In this document: positions 8,468 to 17,642 of the stretch, piece by piece
Position numbering within the stretch: the first letter of the stretch is position 1
How the letters are laid out: each line of letters opens with the position of its first letter
DNA from: an uncultured Paracoccaceae bacterium
GTDB lineage: Bacteria; Pseudomonadota; Alphaproteobacteria; Rhodobacterales; Rhodobacteraceae
Reading direction: 5' to 3'
Assembly (NCBI GenBank): GCA_947500775.1
Contig: CANMTD010000002.1
Span: 682,001 to 746,000 of the forward strand
DNA: 64,000 nucleotides
Notes under the pieces: model-generated
What the model saw: only the letters and a program-made list of their open reading frames with translations
Database searches by the model: none
What the model was told of the DNA's origin: nothing
Translations under genes and position numbers: made by a program

Positions 8468-8759
8468 GCCCGGATTTTTCGGCGCGCCACGCGGCCAGTT
8501 CGTCGAAAACCAGCGACAGGCAACGGCAATAAAGCGGATCGTCCAACGCCGGTTCAGGGCGCAATGGCCGCCGACAGGCCACCCCCATCAGCGACCCGTT
8601 GCCCCAATCGGGATGCGCCCGCCCGAACCGCTTGCGATAGGCATCCGCAGCCGCCGCACGGGCCAGCATGGCCCGCAACGCCACCCTTTGCGCCGCCTCC
8701 GGCAGCTCCAGCAAGGCCCGCGCCGCGCAGACCACATCGCCATGCAGGATCGGCCGCAT
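8448..8759 (-). CDS. Small conserved protein at the end of the GTA cluster
   Basis: This 103-residue, Arg- and Ala-rich helical protein carries the block YRKRFGRAHPDWGNGSLM, which I recall from small ORFs found directly after the last GTA gene in other Rhodobacterales (DUF7742-like); that family call is from memory. It starts 11 bases after the stop of the large gp15 gene and is likely co-transcribed. Its function is unknown. The last 20 bases overlap the convergent DksA/TraR gene. It could be a GTA accessory factor or simply a passenger that uses the same transcript. Confidence 0.7.
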   Translation of the reverse strand: MRPILHGDVVCAARALLELPEAAQRVALRAMLARAAAADAYRKRFGRAHPDWGNGSLMGVACRRPLRPEPALDDPLYCRCLSLVFDELAAWRAEKSGPSRWRR

Positions 8760-8770
8760 CAGATCCTGCC

Positions 8771-11700
8771 TCAGACGACAACGTCCAGCCGTTTGTACAG
8801 GCCCGGCCCGAACCGGTCCGACATTTGCGCCACCTCGACCACAAAGGGTGCAACCGCCCCGTCAAAGCTTTGCGCCGCCGCCGGATAGACCCACTCGGGC
8901 GCGCCGACAATCGCTTCGCGCAGGATCGTCCCACCGCTGTTGCGCACACGGACCTGATAGCCTTCCTGCGGCTCGCCCAGAGGCACGTCGGTCGACACCC
9001 AACTGTCGCCATCGGTCCGCGTCCGCCGCACCCAGCGGATCGCCAGATCGCCGGAACCGGCCCGTTCAGCCTTTAGATGGACGGGGGCATAGGGACGCAG
9101 CCCCACGCCCTTGAACGCCTCGACCTGATGCAAATAGGACGGATCGTCATAGGGCCGCCCCGCCGGACCGATCCGGTAATGGCGCGCCAGATCGCGGGCA
9201 GATTGGGCCAGTGTGATCTGTTCCGGTGTCCCATCCAGCAGAACAAACTGGCTTCCTGCGGGCCAGACTTCGGGCATCAGGCCATCGCTGCCCAACTGCC
9301 CCCGCAGACGCAGGCTCAGATCATAGGTGTCCGGCGCCACAAGCTGGGCCTCGGCGAACTGGAAGACCTCCCAATTGTCGGACGACCCGTCCCCGATCAC
9401 CGCAGCATTGGCCCCGTTCAGGACCTGCGCCATTTCGGCCGAGGACAGCTCGCCGGACGACAAGTTGACCCGCACCGCCGCCCCCCGGTCCCACACGCCG
9501 GGGGCTGCCCATTCCAGCGGGGTTTCGGTTTCGCCCACGACCGACGGGCCGAACACCGTGTGGTTCAACTCGTACCCGCTGTCCTCTGCGGCGCTGTAAA
9601 CCGCCACGGTTCCCGGCCATGGGTCGGCTGCCACCGCCAGATGCGGGGCATGTTCGACCTCGTCCCCTGTCAACAGCGGCAGGTCCAGAAACAGCGGGTA
9701 AACCGGTGTCGGCGGCACGAAGGGCGTCAGGCTGATCCGTTCTTCCACCGCATCCGACGGCACATAGACATCGGGCTCGATCCGCACCGCTTCGATCAGC
9801 CGGGCATCGCCCTGTTCGACCCGGTCCAGCCGGAACAGACCCTTGTCCGTCTCGGTCTCCAACCGCACCACATCCCCGGCCCCGATGCCAAGCTGCGACA
9901 TCGGCAGGGAAAATCGCGCCCGGTCCCGCGCCACCCGCGCCTCGGCCAGCCAGCGTTCGGTGATCCCGCGCCCTTCGGCCTGGGTCAGAACCAGCGGAAA
10001 TTCCGATACCGAGACGCTGCGACTTTGTTCATCGGGGAACACGGCCTCGGCCGCCCGCGCCTCGTAATCGCCATCGGATTCGACAAAGGTCAGCCGCACC
10101 CGCCCGGCGGTTTCGGCCTCGGGCGCCCGGATCGTTTCAACCCCTGTCGGCTGATCCCCGATCGCGGCCATCTGCGGCGGCGTCACCGTACCCGCCACGC
10201 GGCCCGTCCGGCTGCGGAAGACCAGCTTGCCGTCGCGTTCGGCCACATCGAAACCATAGGCCAGCAACAAGGGCTGCAACGCACTGCGCGCGCCGTTGAT
10301 CTCGGCCACCGAATAGCCGCGCACCAGACCGTACAGGGCGTCCACATCCAGCGCCTCGACACCGGAGCGCGCACAGATTTCGTCAACCACCGCGCCCAGC
10401 GCCTGAGCCGAGGCGCGCCCGTTCAGCCAATGGCCACGCGCATAGTTTTCCCCATCGCTCCACAGCGTATCAAGTGCGGGAAACTGCGGAAACGGGCGGG
10501 TGTCCCAGGCCCAGACATGGGATCGTTCCATGTCGATCATCGGCCCGTCATAGACCTCGGACACTGGATTGTTCTCGGGATCGCCCCAATAACCGGTCAT
10601 CGCCCGCAGATACTGCGCCTGAATCAGATCGTCCCGCACGCCGGTCGAATATTTCGGCAGCGAACTTTCCGAGGATTTCGGGTCCAGAAACTTGTTGGGC
10701 TGATTGGTGCCCTTGTCGATGGCGGCGCAGCCGAATTCGGTGAACCAGATCGGTTTGGATTGCGGCAGCCAATCGGTGGGCGCGCCCTGACGCACGCCGC
10801 CGATCCGTTCGAAATGCGGGTTCAGCCACCAGTTGCGGATATCCTTGTACCGGAACACCCAGGCCTCATCATAGGCGCCATCCGTGATCGGGGTGCGGAT
10901 TTGCGCGGCCTCCGCCTCGGGCGAGCGATAGTACCAGTCATAGCCCTCGCCGCCCTCGATATTCGCGCGCAGATAATCCAGCGCATAGATCGATCCCCAG
11001 TCCGCATCCGCATGATCGTCGCCATCGCGCCAGTCCGATACGGGCATATAGTTGTCGATCCCGATGAAATCGATCTCGGGGTCTGCCCACAGCGGATCAA
11101 GGTGGAAATACACATCCCCCGACCCGTCCTGCGGCTGATATCCGAAATATTCGGACCAATCCGCCGCATAGGTGATCTTGACGTTGGGGCCCAGAATGCT
11201 GCGCACATCGGCGGCCAGGACCTTCAAGGCCGCCACCGCCGGGAAACTGCCATTGGCACCGCGTATCTGGGTCAGCCCGCGCATTTCCGACCCGATACAG
11301 AACGCCTCGACCCCGCCTGCGGCCTGACACAACCGCGCATAATGCAGGATGAACCGGCGGTACGACCATTCCTGCGGACCGCTATAGCTGACCACCCCAT
11401 CGCTGTACCCGAAATGTCCGGGCTGCGCGTTGCCGAAAAAGGCCGCAACCTCGGCTTCGGCAAAACTGGTGCCATCGGGCGATCCGAAGACGCCCGGCGC
11501 AAAGGTCGTGGTGATCCGCCCCCGCCACGGCAGTGCCGGTTGCCCGAACTGCCCGGTCCAGGGGTCAGGCAGCATGTTGCCCTCCAACTGCTCCATCAGG
11601 ATAAAGGGGTAGAACACCACCGCCTTGCCCGAGGCCTTAAGCGCCGCGATCGCCTGCAACACCGATCTGTCGGTCGGCGTACCGCCATAGACCTCCTGAC

Positions 11701-12706
11701 CGTTCAGCCTGGGCACCAGATCGGCCTGCGCCCGCGTGGTATCCGACACGTTCCACGGCATGCCCTTGCCGTCAAAGGTCTTCTGTTCGACCTTGGGCTT
11801 AAGGTCGCAATAGGCCGCGCGCAGGTCATCGCCGAACCAGCTGGCCACCAACAGGGTGGAGCCGCAATTGGGCAGTTCTTCGTTCAATGCCTGCAAGGAC
11901 ACCCTGAAATCGGTTTTCCCGCCCGGCGCATGAACATTGGCCGACTGGTTGCGCCCCTTGCCCGACGAATAATGCACCCGGCTGGTCGCAAGCCCGTATT
12001 CCCCGGTGCCGGGGATCAGCGCCACGCCCTGCACCCGGTTCTGCAGGCTGTCGACATCGGCGATATCGGTCCTGGCCTCGCGCATCACCTCGAACGACAT
12101 CTGCGGCACGCGGTTGCCGTAAGGCGCCAGTTGCAGGTTCTCGATGACCACATAGGCCAGCCCGCGATAGGCCGGCGCATTGCCCGCGCCCTCGATCGCC
12201 TCGATCTTGGGATCGGGCAGTTGATCGGCCGCCCCGGTATAGACCCGCATCGACAGGCTGTTCGCGGCAATTTCGATCCCGTCGGCCCAGACCCGGCCGA
12301 TGCGCAGGATTTCCCCCTCGCACAACGCAATCGCCAGGCTGACGGAGTATGAATATTCCGTCACCTCGGGGGTCGAGGGGCTGCTGCCCTTGCCCCCACC
12401 GCCGCCGCCACCGCTTTTGGTCCGTTTCTCGCGGAACCGCGACGCCCAGATGATGTGCCCGCCCAGACGGGTCCGGCCATAGACCTGCGCAATAGGCGCG
12501 CCTTCGCTGGCGCCGCTGATGCGAAACCGTTCGACCCGCCCGGTTTCCACCGCGGCCGAGCCCGAGCCCAGCAGTTTCTGGTCAATAACCCGGCCCAGCG
12601 TCGCCCCGATGGCGCGGCCGATGACGACACTGGACAGGCCCAGCGCCGTGCCCCCCACCGCAGACCCCACTGCGGCCCCTGCCGCGGACAGTACAATCGT
12701 CGCCAT
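8771..12706 (-). CDS. GTA gp15, baseplate/host-specificity protein with glycoside hydrolase-like TIM barrel
   Basis: At 1311 residues this is the largest GTA gene. The N-terminal ~400 residues include a glycine-rich segment (about 95-108) and baseplate-type sequence; residues about 430-760 form the GTA TIM-barrel glycoside-hydrolase-like domain (with IDFIGIDNYMPVSDW and PIWFTEFGCAAIDKG segments); the rest resembles phage tip-attachment and receptor-binding modules. In the R. capsulatus GTA this megaprotein forms the distal baseplate and fibre region. Start ATG 12706 overlaps the gp14 stop by one base (TGATG), implying translational coupling. Full length equals family members, so no truncation is apparent. 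Confidence 0.95.
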   Translation of the reverse strand: MATIVLSAAGAAVGSAVGGTALGLSSVVIGRAIGATLGRVIDQKLLGSGSAAVETGRVERFRISGASEGAPIAQVYGRTRLGGHIIWASRFREKRTKSGGGGGGGKGSSPSTPEVTEYSYSVSLAIALCEGEILRIGRVWADGIEIAANSLSMRVYTGAADQLPDPKIEAIEGAGNAPAYRGLAYVVIENLQLAPYGNRVPQMSFEVMREARTDIADVDSLQNRVQGVALIPGTGEYGLATSRVHYSSGKGRNQSANVHAPGGKTDFRVSLQALNEELPNCGSTLLVASWFGDDLRAAYCDLKPKVEQKTFDGKGMPWNVSDTTRAQADLVPRLNGQEVYGGTPTDRSVLQAIAALKASGKAVVFYPFILMEQLEGNMLPDPWTGQFGQPALPWRGRITTTFAPGVFGSPDGTSFAEAEVAAFFGNAQPGHFGYSDGVVSYSGPQEWSYRRFILHYARLCQAAGGVEAFCIGSEMRGLTQIRGANGSFPAVAALKVLAADVRSILGPNVKITYAADWSEYFGYQPQDGSGDVYFHLDPLWADPEIDFIGIDNYMPVSDWRDGDDHADADWGSIYALDYLRANIEGGEGYDWYYRSPEAEAAQIRTPITDGAYDEAWVFRYKDIRNWWLNPHFERIGGVRQGAPTDWLPQSKPIWFTEFGCAAIDKGTNQPNKFLDPKSSESSLPKYSTGVRDDLIQAQYLRAMTGYWGDPENNPVSEVYDGPMIDMERSHVWAWDTRPFPQFPALDTLWSDGENYARGHWLNGRASAQALGAVVDEICARSGVEALDVDALYGLVRGYSVAEINGARSALQPLLLAYGFDVAERDGKLVFRSRTGRVAGTVTPPQMAAIGDQPTGVETIRAPEAETAGRVRLTFVESDGDYEARAAEAVFPDEQSRSVSVSEFPLVLTQAEGRGITERWLAEARVARDRARFSLPMSQLGIGAGDVVRLETETDKGLFRLDRVEQGDARLIEAVRIEPDVYVPSDAVEERISLTPFVPPTPVYPLFLDLPLLTGDEVEHAPHLAVAADPWPGTVAVYSAAEDSGYELNHTVFGPSVVGETETPLEWAAPGVWDRGAAVRVNLSSGELSSAEMAQVLNGANAAVIGDGSSDNWEVFQFAEAQLVAPDTYDLSLRLRGQLGSDGLMPEVWPAGSQFVLLDGTPEQITLAQSARDLARHYRIGPAGRPYDDPSYLHQVEAFKGVGLRPYAPVHLKAERAGSGDLAIRWVRRTRTDGDSWVSTDVPLGEPQEGYQVRVRNSGGTILREAIVGAPEWVYPAAAQSFDGAVAPFVVEVAQMSDRFGPGLYKRLDVVV

Positions 12707-13152
12707 CAGACGCCCCTTTCCGGAAATTCAAACCGCGCCACTATTCGGCGCGCCCAGGGGCCGGTCAGCGCGCTTTCAACAACGCTGTGCCCCGAAAATG
12801 CATGGATAAAGCTGGCCTCGGGGCCGATCCGCCCCTGCACGCCGACATGTTTCGCCACCCCGTCCGACCGCATCCGAAACAGCACGACATCGCCCGGCGC
12901 CGCTGCCGCAACGGATTTGGCCACCAGATGCCGCGCAGCGGCCCGCCACAGGCGTTCGTCCCCCTGCGGCTCGGACCAATCCTGCGTATAGGCGGGCACC
13001 ACCTCGGGCTCCTGCCCGTAAACCGTGCGCCAGATCCCGCGCAGCAGCCCCAGACAGTCGGTCCCCGCCCCCCGGACCGAGGCCTGATGCCGGTACGGGG
13101 TGCCAATCCAGGCCCGCGCCTCGGCCACCACCTGATCGCGCCGCGCGCTCAT
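12706..13152 (-). CDS. GTA gp14, NlpC/P60 peptidase
   Basis: The 148-residue protein is an NlpC/P60 cysteine peptidase of the phage cell-wall type: GTDCLGLLRG (catalytic Cys 33), a downstream His in AKHVGVQGRIG and a third polar residue in SFIHAFSG. It probably sits in the tail tip and opens recipient peptidoglycan during DNA delivery. ATG 13152 overlaps the stop of gp13 as ATGA, which fixes the start; an upstream extension would run through gp13 in another frame and is not credible. Confidence 0.94.
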   Translation of the reverse strand: MSARRDQVVAEARAWIGTPYRHQASVRGAGTDCLGLLRGIWRTVYGQEPEVVPAYTQDWSEPQGDERLWRAAARHLVAKSVAAAAPGDVVLFRMRSDGVAKHVGVQGRIGPEASFIHAFSGHSVVESALTGPWARRIVARFEFPERGV

Positions 13153-14036
13153 CTCTGGCGGCTCCCGCCATCGTTGCGGCGCCCGCTGACCGGATAGCTG
13201 ACCAGCCAATCCTCGCCCGGAATATGCGGGAACCCCTGAAAGTTCAGGAAATTCGCAAATTTCAGCTTGCAGGTCTCGGCCCGTTTGTCGCATCCCGCCG
13301 TCAGGCGCAGCCGGTCCCCGGCGGACACGGAAATCCGCAGGGATTCCCACAGCTCGATGATCCGCCCGTCGCCATCAGGCCGGTCGTTCTTGATCCAGCC
13401 GGTCAGCCCCGCACCCACACCATCCAGCATTTTCAGCCGTCCGGAGTCGAACCAGCGCTCGGCATAGCCCGCGAACCCGGCAAAGCGGAACACCCGCGCC
13501 TCCGTCACCTCATCGATCACCAGATCGGCGAAATACCCCGGCTGGGTCAGATCGAACCGGCAGGCCCCGTCGCCCAGAACGGCGGTACAGGGTTTCTGGA
13601 ACACCCGCCCCTGCGGCTGGTTCAGCGCCTCGGCCAGCCCGCGCAATTCGGCCTGAAACGCGCCGCCCGCGCGGGTGATTTCCCCCATCGTACCGCGAAA
13701 CTGCATCACCCGCTGTTCGGGATCGACCCAGTTGACCAGCCAGGCCTGCACCACGGCCCCGTCGAACCGCCCGGCCAGAATATCGCCCTCGGTCACCGCC
13801 GCGTCGCTCAGCGCGCCCAGCGCCTCGGTATTGTCGACCGACAGGCCGGTGGTCTGGCTCAGCGCCCGCGCGGTCATGCCGGTGCTGGCGCGAAACGCGA
13901 TCCCGTCGAAACTCACTCCGCCGTCATGGTCGGTGAACCCCATCACCGTGCCATCCGTGCGCGTCACTGCCCAACACCGGCACAGGGTGGTGACACCGCT
14001 GTCCAGATGGGCCTGCATATCCGTGGAAACCGGCAT
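13149..14036 (-). CDS. GTA gp13, DUF2163 baseplate hub protein
   Basis: The 295-residue protein matches the DUF2163 / phage-associated C-terminal (BR0599-like) family, a tail hub protein of GTAs and lambda-like phages. A characteristic cysteine-rich region near the C-terminus (LTAGCDKRAETCKLKFANFLNFQGFPHIPG) is the conserved part, shown to bind an iron-sulfur cluster in the GTA structure as I recall. It starts with ATG 14036, sharing one base with the gp12 stop. Confidence 0.93.
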   Translation of the reverse strand: MPVSTDMQAHLDSGVTTLCRCWAVTRTDGTVMGFTDHDGGVSFDGIAFRASTGMTARALSQTTGLSVDNTEALGALSDAAVTEGDILAGRFDGAVVQAWLVNWVDPEQRVMQFRGTMGEITRAGGAFQAELRGLAEALNQPQGRVFQKPCTAVLGDGACRFDLTQPGYFADLVIDEVTEARVFRFAGFAGYAERWFDSGRLKMLDGVGAGLTGWIKNDRPDGDGRIIELWESLRISVSAGDRLRLTAGCDKRAETCKLKFANFLNFQGFPHIPGEDWLVSYPVSGRRNDGGSRQR

Positions 14037-14668
14037 CAGACACGCACCTCCACCACCGGAACGCCGGGCACGTCGCCCGCCCGGAAACTGGCGACCGAGG
14101 TCTGAATGCGGTCGGTATCGAACCGCACCGGCACGTCGAATTCGAACCCCGCAGTGACCCGCGCCTCGATATCCGGCGCGTCGGTCAGGGTGATCAGGCC
14201 GGTGGTCGTATCGACGGCATAGTGAATACCCTCCTGCAGCGGATCGCCATCCACGCCTACGCGCACCGTGCCCGCCACAGGTTTGGTGATCGGCCGGACA
14301 TAGCTTTGATCGCCCGAGGCATAGGTCTTGATCAGCGTGAATTCCCGTGTCGCGCCATCACCCTGCGCGATCTCCTGATCGTCGAACAGCACCTCGCGCG
14401 ATGGCAGACCCGATTTGTAATCGGACCAGTCCTTCCAGCGAAACCCGTTCAACTGCCCCCGGCGCGCCTCGAAAAACGCGACCAGGGCTTCGACATCGTC
14501 CAGCGACCGCAGCCCCACCCCGGCGTCATAGCGCCTGCGCGCATGTTCCCAGGGCGTGTTGCGTTCCTCGAACCCGTTGGTCAGCGTCACGATCTCGGTG
14601 CGCCGTTCGGGCCCGCCGACCGAGCCGAAGCTCAGGTTGGCGGGAAATCGTACCTCGTGAAAAGCCAT
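14036..14668 (-). CDS. GTA gp12, DUF2460 (TIGR02217) distal tail protein
   Basis: The 210-residue protein begins MAFHEVRFPANLSFGSVGGP, the near-invariant N-terminus of TIGR02217/DUF2460 GTA proteins, and contains FRWKDWSDYKSG. It is the distal tail protein connecting tail tube and hub in the GTA particle. It lies 16 bases after gp11 and overlaps gp13 by one base. Length is normal. Confidence 0.94.
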   Translation of the reverse strand: MAFHEVRFPANLSFGSVGGPERRTEIVTLTNGFEERNTPWEHARRRYDAGVGLRSLDDVEALVAFFEARRGQLNGFRWKDWSDYKSGLPSREVLFDDQEIAQGDGATREFTLIKTYASGDQSYVRPITKPVAGTVRVGVDGDPLQEGIHYAVDTTTGLITLTDAPDIEARVTAGFEFDVPVRFDTDRIQTSVASFRAGDVPGVPVVEVRV

Positions 14669-14684
14669 TGCTCCCTCCTCACTC

Positions 14685-15347
14685 TCAGTTGTTGCGCTGG
14701 CCGCGGCTCAGCATGCGGCTGACTTCGGCCGCGATCTGGCTTTGACTGCGCTGGAACCCCTGCACATCGGGGGTCGAGATATTCATGGTGATGTTCATCG
14801 GGCGCCCGCCGCCTTCGGACCGCACGCCCAGCCGCCCGTCAGCACCGCGCGACAGCGGCATGATCGCCTCGGGGCCCGCCTCGCCCATCAGCCCGGTGCC
14901 GCCGCGCATCGGAAACAGCGTGGCCCCCGACACGATCCCGCCATTGGCAAAGGGCATGACGCGGCCCTGCGTGAAACTGCCGCCATTGGCAAAGGGCACC
15001 ACCGTCTGGATCAGCCCTTCGATCCCACCGGTCACCAGCCCGCCCAACTGGTTCTGCACCGGGCGCACCGCCGCGTTATAGGCCGCGTCGGAAATCGACC
15101 GGGCCACGTCCTTCAACGCGTCCGACAGACGCTGCCCGTCGAACACCAGCCCGTCGAACGCCCCGCGCAGACCCCGCCCGATGGATCGGGACAATGTGCC
15201 GACCTCGCCACTGGTCAGCGTCAGGCTGTCGCGCATCCGCACCAGTTCCAGATCAAAGGCCGCGGCCATGCTGCGCGTGGTGTCAAAGGTCTTTTCCAGT
15301 GACTCCAGCTGCTCATCCAGCCCGTCAAACTCAAACCGCTCCGTCAT
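14685..15347 (-). CDS. GTA gp11, tail tape measure protein
   Basis: This 220-residue protein has an N-terminal coiled-coil helix (residues 1-60), a glycine/alanine-rich middle (PFANGG repeated at about 120-140) and the tape-measure-type C-terminal block GGTGLMGEAGPEAIMPLSRG. Tape measures set tail length; the shortness here fits the short GTA tail. It overlaps gp10.1 by four bases (ATGA). Confidence 0.93.
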   Translation of the reverse strand: MTERFEFDGLDEQLESLEKTFDTTRSMAAAFDLELVRMRDSLTLTSGEVGTLSRSIGRGLRGAFDGLVFDGQRLSDALKDVARSISDAAYNAAVRPVQNQLGGLVTGGIEGLIQTVVPFANGGSFTQGRVMPFANGGIVSGATLFPMRGGTGLMGEAGPEAIMPLSRGADGRLGVRSEGGGRPMNITMNISTPDVQGFQRSQSQIAAEVSRMLSRGQRNN

Positions 15348-15544
15348 TCTTCAGACCTTTCCTGTTCATCGGGGAACGCGCGTGCCAGTTCCTGCAACCG
15401 CGCACGCGACAGCGGCGCCGGGCCGCCGCCGCTGCCCAGCATCAGCGCCAGTTCGGCGGGACTCAGCGCCCAGAACTCCGCCGGTTTCAGACGCAGGCCG
15501 GTGATCCCGGCCCGCATCAGGGCGGGCCAGTCAAACTGCGTCAT
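15344..15544 (-). CDS. GTA gp10.1, tail assembly chaperone (Phage_TAC_6-like)
   Basis: A 66-residue protein, MTQFDWPALMRAGITGLRL onward, with the FWALSPAELALMLG block typical of the rcc01693-type small ORF, predicted to be a tail assembly chaperone. ATG 15544 is chosen since it gives the family N-terminus and overlaps the gp10 stop by 14 bases; the G/T arrangement of chaperone genes in phages often uses such overlap. Confidence 0.88.
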   Translation of the reverse strand: MTQFDWPALMRAGITGLRLKPAEFWALSPAELALMLGSGGGPAPLSRARLQELARAFPDEQERSEE

Positions 15545-15863
15545 CGCTGGCCTGCGGCACCGTGAAGGCCCGCGCCAGAAGGGCGGCGGCCACCTTTGCG
15601 GCCTCCACCGGGCCGCCGGCAATCTCAGCGCGCGCCAGATCGCTTGCGCTGCCATGCCAGCCGCCGCCCCTCAGACCTGCCAGCAGCAAGGCCAATACGT
15701 CGCGGGTGGCGAAACTGCCGCCCTCGAACCGTTCAATCAGCGCCACCAGGCTGTCGGCCTTCAGCGTCGCCTCCAGCTCGGCCAGCGCGCCCAGCGTCAG
15801 TTTCAGAACCTGACGCTGACCGTCCAGAACCAGTGCTGCCTCGCCCGCATAGGGGTTCGCCAT
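15531..15863 (-). CDS. GTA gp10, tail assembly chaperone (Phage_TAC_11-like)
   Basis: The 110-residue protein (MANPYAGEAALVLDGQ...) matches the GTA gp10 family, with an N-terminal beta segment and a helical C-terminal half; it is thought to be a tail chaperone. ATG 15863 overlaps the gp9 stop as ATGA, which favours it over the GTG one codon upstream. It overlaps gp10.1 by 14 bases. Confidence 0.92.
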   Translation of the reverse strand: MANPYAGEAALVLDGQRQVLKLTLGALAELEATLKADSLVALIERFEGGSFATRDVLALLLAGLRGGGWHGSASDLARAEIAGGPVEAAKVAAALLARAFTVPQASDDAV

Positions 15864-16276
15864 CACAGCGCCGTAAACGTCAGTTCGCCAGCCGACGCCA
15901 GGCTCAGCTCATAGGTCGCCTCGCCGTTGTGGCTGCCCGCATATTCGACCGAGGTGATCTGAAACGCGCCTTCGACCACGCCGAAATCGGGGATCACCAC
16001 CTGAAAATCGGGCGTTTCGCCATCGAAAAAGATCTGGCGCGCGCGTTCGTCGGTATTGGCGTCCTTGAACACGCCCGAGCCCGAGATTCCGGCCGATTTG
16101 ACACCGGCCCCCGACAGCAGCTCGCGCCAGCCGCCGGTGGATTCCAGACTGGTGACATCCACAGTCTCAGCGTTGAAATTGATCCGCGTGGCGCGCAGCC
16201 CCGCGATGGTCTGAAACTGCCCGTCCCCGGTGAGGTCAAGCTTGATCAGAAGGTCCTTGCCGTTTTGGGCCGTCAT
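15863..16276 (-). CDS. GTA gp9, major tail tube protein (TP901-1 family)
   Basis: The 137-residue protein is the major tail tube subunit: MTAQNGKDLLIKLDLTGDG, then INFNAETVDVTSLEST and an immunoglobulin-like beta sandwich. ATG 16276 is chosen over GTG 16285 because GGAG precedes it at 8-base spacing and it matches the family N-terminus. It is followed by two chaperones, the usual phage tail order. Confidence 0.94.
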   Translation of the reverse strand: MTAQNGKDLLIKLDLTGDGQFQTIAGLRATRINFNAETVDVTSLESTGGWRELLSGAGVKSAGISGSGVFKDANTDERARQIFFDGETPDFQVVIPDFGVVEGAFQITSVEYAGSHNGEATYELSLASAGELTFTAL

Positions 16277-16297
16277 ATGGGTCACTCCAAGATTAGA

Positions 16298-16708
16298 TTA
16301 TTGATCGCAGACACGGGCGCGGAAGGTCAGGTCGATCCGGCGCACATCGGCGTCCGCAACCCGCCGGGCCCGCGCCCGATCGAAATTCAGGCTCACAAGC
16401 TGGCCCCGTGTCAGCACCAGCGGCGCATCGATCAGCGCGTCGGAAATCGCGCCCGCCGCCGCCTTGGCGCTTTGAAACCCCGCCGCTTCGCTGACGACGC
16501 TGACCGTGAAAACATGCACCGCCCCCCTGCCCGACCCGTCCGAGGCTTCGCGCACATCTTCGGGGCCAAGGCTGACGTAAAGATCCGGCAGGCTGCCCGC
16601 CGGAACCGCATCATAGATCGCACTGCCCACCAGCCCGGTCAGCGTCACATCCGCCGTCAGCTGCTGATAGACCGCCGCCTGAAGTGCGGCCGATACCGCA
16701 TAGCTCAT
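16298..16708 (-). CDS. GTA gp8, DUF3168 tail terminator protein
   Basis: The 136-residue protein begins MSYAVSAALQAAVYQQL and fits DUF3168, the tail-terminator family that caps the tail tube and joins it to the head. It overlaps gp7 by four bases (ATGA) and lies 21 bases before the tail tube gene. Confidence 0.93.
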   Translation of the reverse strand: MSYAVSAALQAAVYQQLTADVTLTGLVGSAIYDAVPAGSLPDLYVSLGPEDVREASDGSGRGAVHVFTVSVVSEAAGFQSAKAAAGAISDALIDAPLVLTRGQLVSLNFDRARARRVADADVRRIDLTFRARVCDQ

Positions 16709-17046
16709 GCGCCCAGCTCCTCTTCGGCGAAACAGGTCAGATACTGGCCGCGCCCGTCGCGTTCGGTCACCGCCAGAATGCGGAAATGGCGGCCACCATC
16801 GCGAAACCGCTGTTCGGGTTTCGGGCGCGACGGCGCGCCCACCGGCGCGCCGCGCACGGTGATCCGGTAAGGCACCCGGCTGACGGTCACGAACTCGCCC
16901 TCGCGTTCACGCCCCGATCCGGGTTTCAGCTCGGCCCAATGGGTGCCCAGCGCCACCCAGGTTTCCACGAAACCGCCCGCCCCGTCGGGGGTACGCTGCG
17001 GTTCCTCCAGCGTCAGGCGCCGGTTCAGAACAGGTATCGTGCTCAT
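16705..17046 (-). CDS. GTA gp7, head closure / head-tail adaptor protein
   Basis: The 113-residue protein shows LNRRLTLEEPQRTPDGAGG and the WAELKP region typical of phage head-closure adaptors (SPP1 gp16-like). It forms the stopper ring under the connector. Four-base overlaps with gp6 and gp8 indicate translational coupling. Confidence 0.93.
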   Translation of the reverse strand: MSTIPVLNRRLTLEEPQRTPDGAGGFVETWVALGTHWAELKPGSGREREGEFVTVSRVPYRITVRGAPVGAPSRPKPEQRFRDGGRHFRILAVTERDGRGQYLTCFAEEELGA

Positions 17047-17642
17047 GCGGTCCCCCCGCCCAGAATGCGCACCGTGCGCCAGCGTTCGATCAGGGCGGTC
17101 ACGCCAAAGGGCATGCCCTTGTCGCCCAGCGCGGCCTCTTGCCGGTGCTCGTGGTAGTGCCCCGCCAGCAGGAACACCGCCTGCGCCAGATCGGCAGGCA
17201 CCGCATCCCAGGCCGGACCGAACCCCGCGTCGAACACGACCTCGGCATTGCCGCCCAGGGGGATCGCGGGCAATTGCGCGCCAATGGCGGCCACCACCGG
17301 CCGGTGCATGTCGCGTTCCAGCCGGTAATAGCTCGGGTCAATCACGCCCTCGACGCCGGCCCGGTCCACGACCTTCAATTCCTGCAACAGGCTGACCGGG
17401 GCCACCGGCAACGCCTGCCGCGCGGTTTCCCGCCAGGCCGTCAGCGACCAGGAAAACCGGCGTTCCAGCAGGACCTTGCCGGTCCGCGCCTCGACCGCCG
17501 CCATCGCGGCCCGCAGCAATGCCTCCAACAGCGCATCCTCGGCCCCGTCATCGGCAAACCCCGTGCCCAGCCGCAAGTGGTCTTTGAATTGGCTCACCGG
17601 CAGTGCCGCCGCCGGCACTGTGGTCTGCTCGATCAACATCAT
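17043..17642 (-). CDS. GTA gp6, head-tail connector protein
   Basis: The 199-residue protein matches the phage gp6-like connector adaptor family: MMLIEQTTVPAAALP, helical AEDALLEALLRAAMAAVEARTG and a C-terminal helix. ATG 17642 is preceded by GGAG at 7-base spacing. It follows the capsid gene after an unusually long, structured 148-base gap. Confidence 0.92.
   Translation of the reverse strand: MMLIEQTTVPAAALPVSQFKDHLRLGTGFADDGAEDALLEALLRAAMAAVEARTGKVLLERRFSWSLTAWRETARQALPVAPVSLLQELKVVDRAGVEGVIDPSYYRLERDMHRPVVAAIGAQLPAIPLGGNAEVVFDAGFGPAWDAVPADLAQAVFLLAGHYHEHRQEAALGDKGMPFGVTALIERWRTVRILGGGTA

Noticed and set aside
9077-12352. A 1091-codon open frame on the plus strand opposite gp15
   Set aside because: It is an antisense shadow caused by high GC; the product is His/Arg/Pro-rich with no domain, while the minus strand encodes a clear GTA protein.
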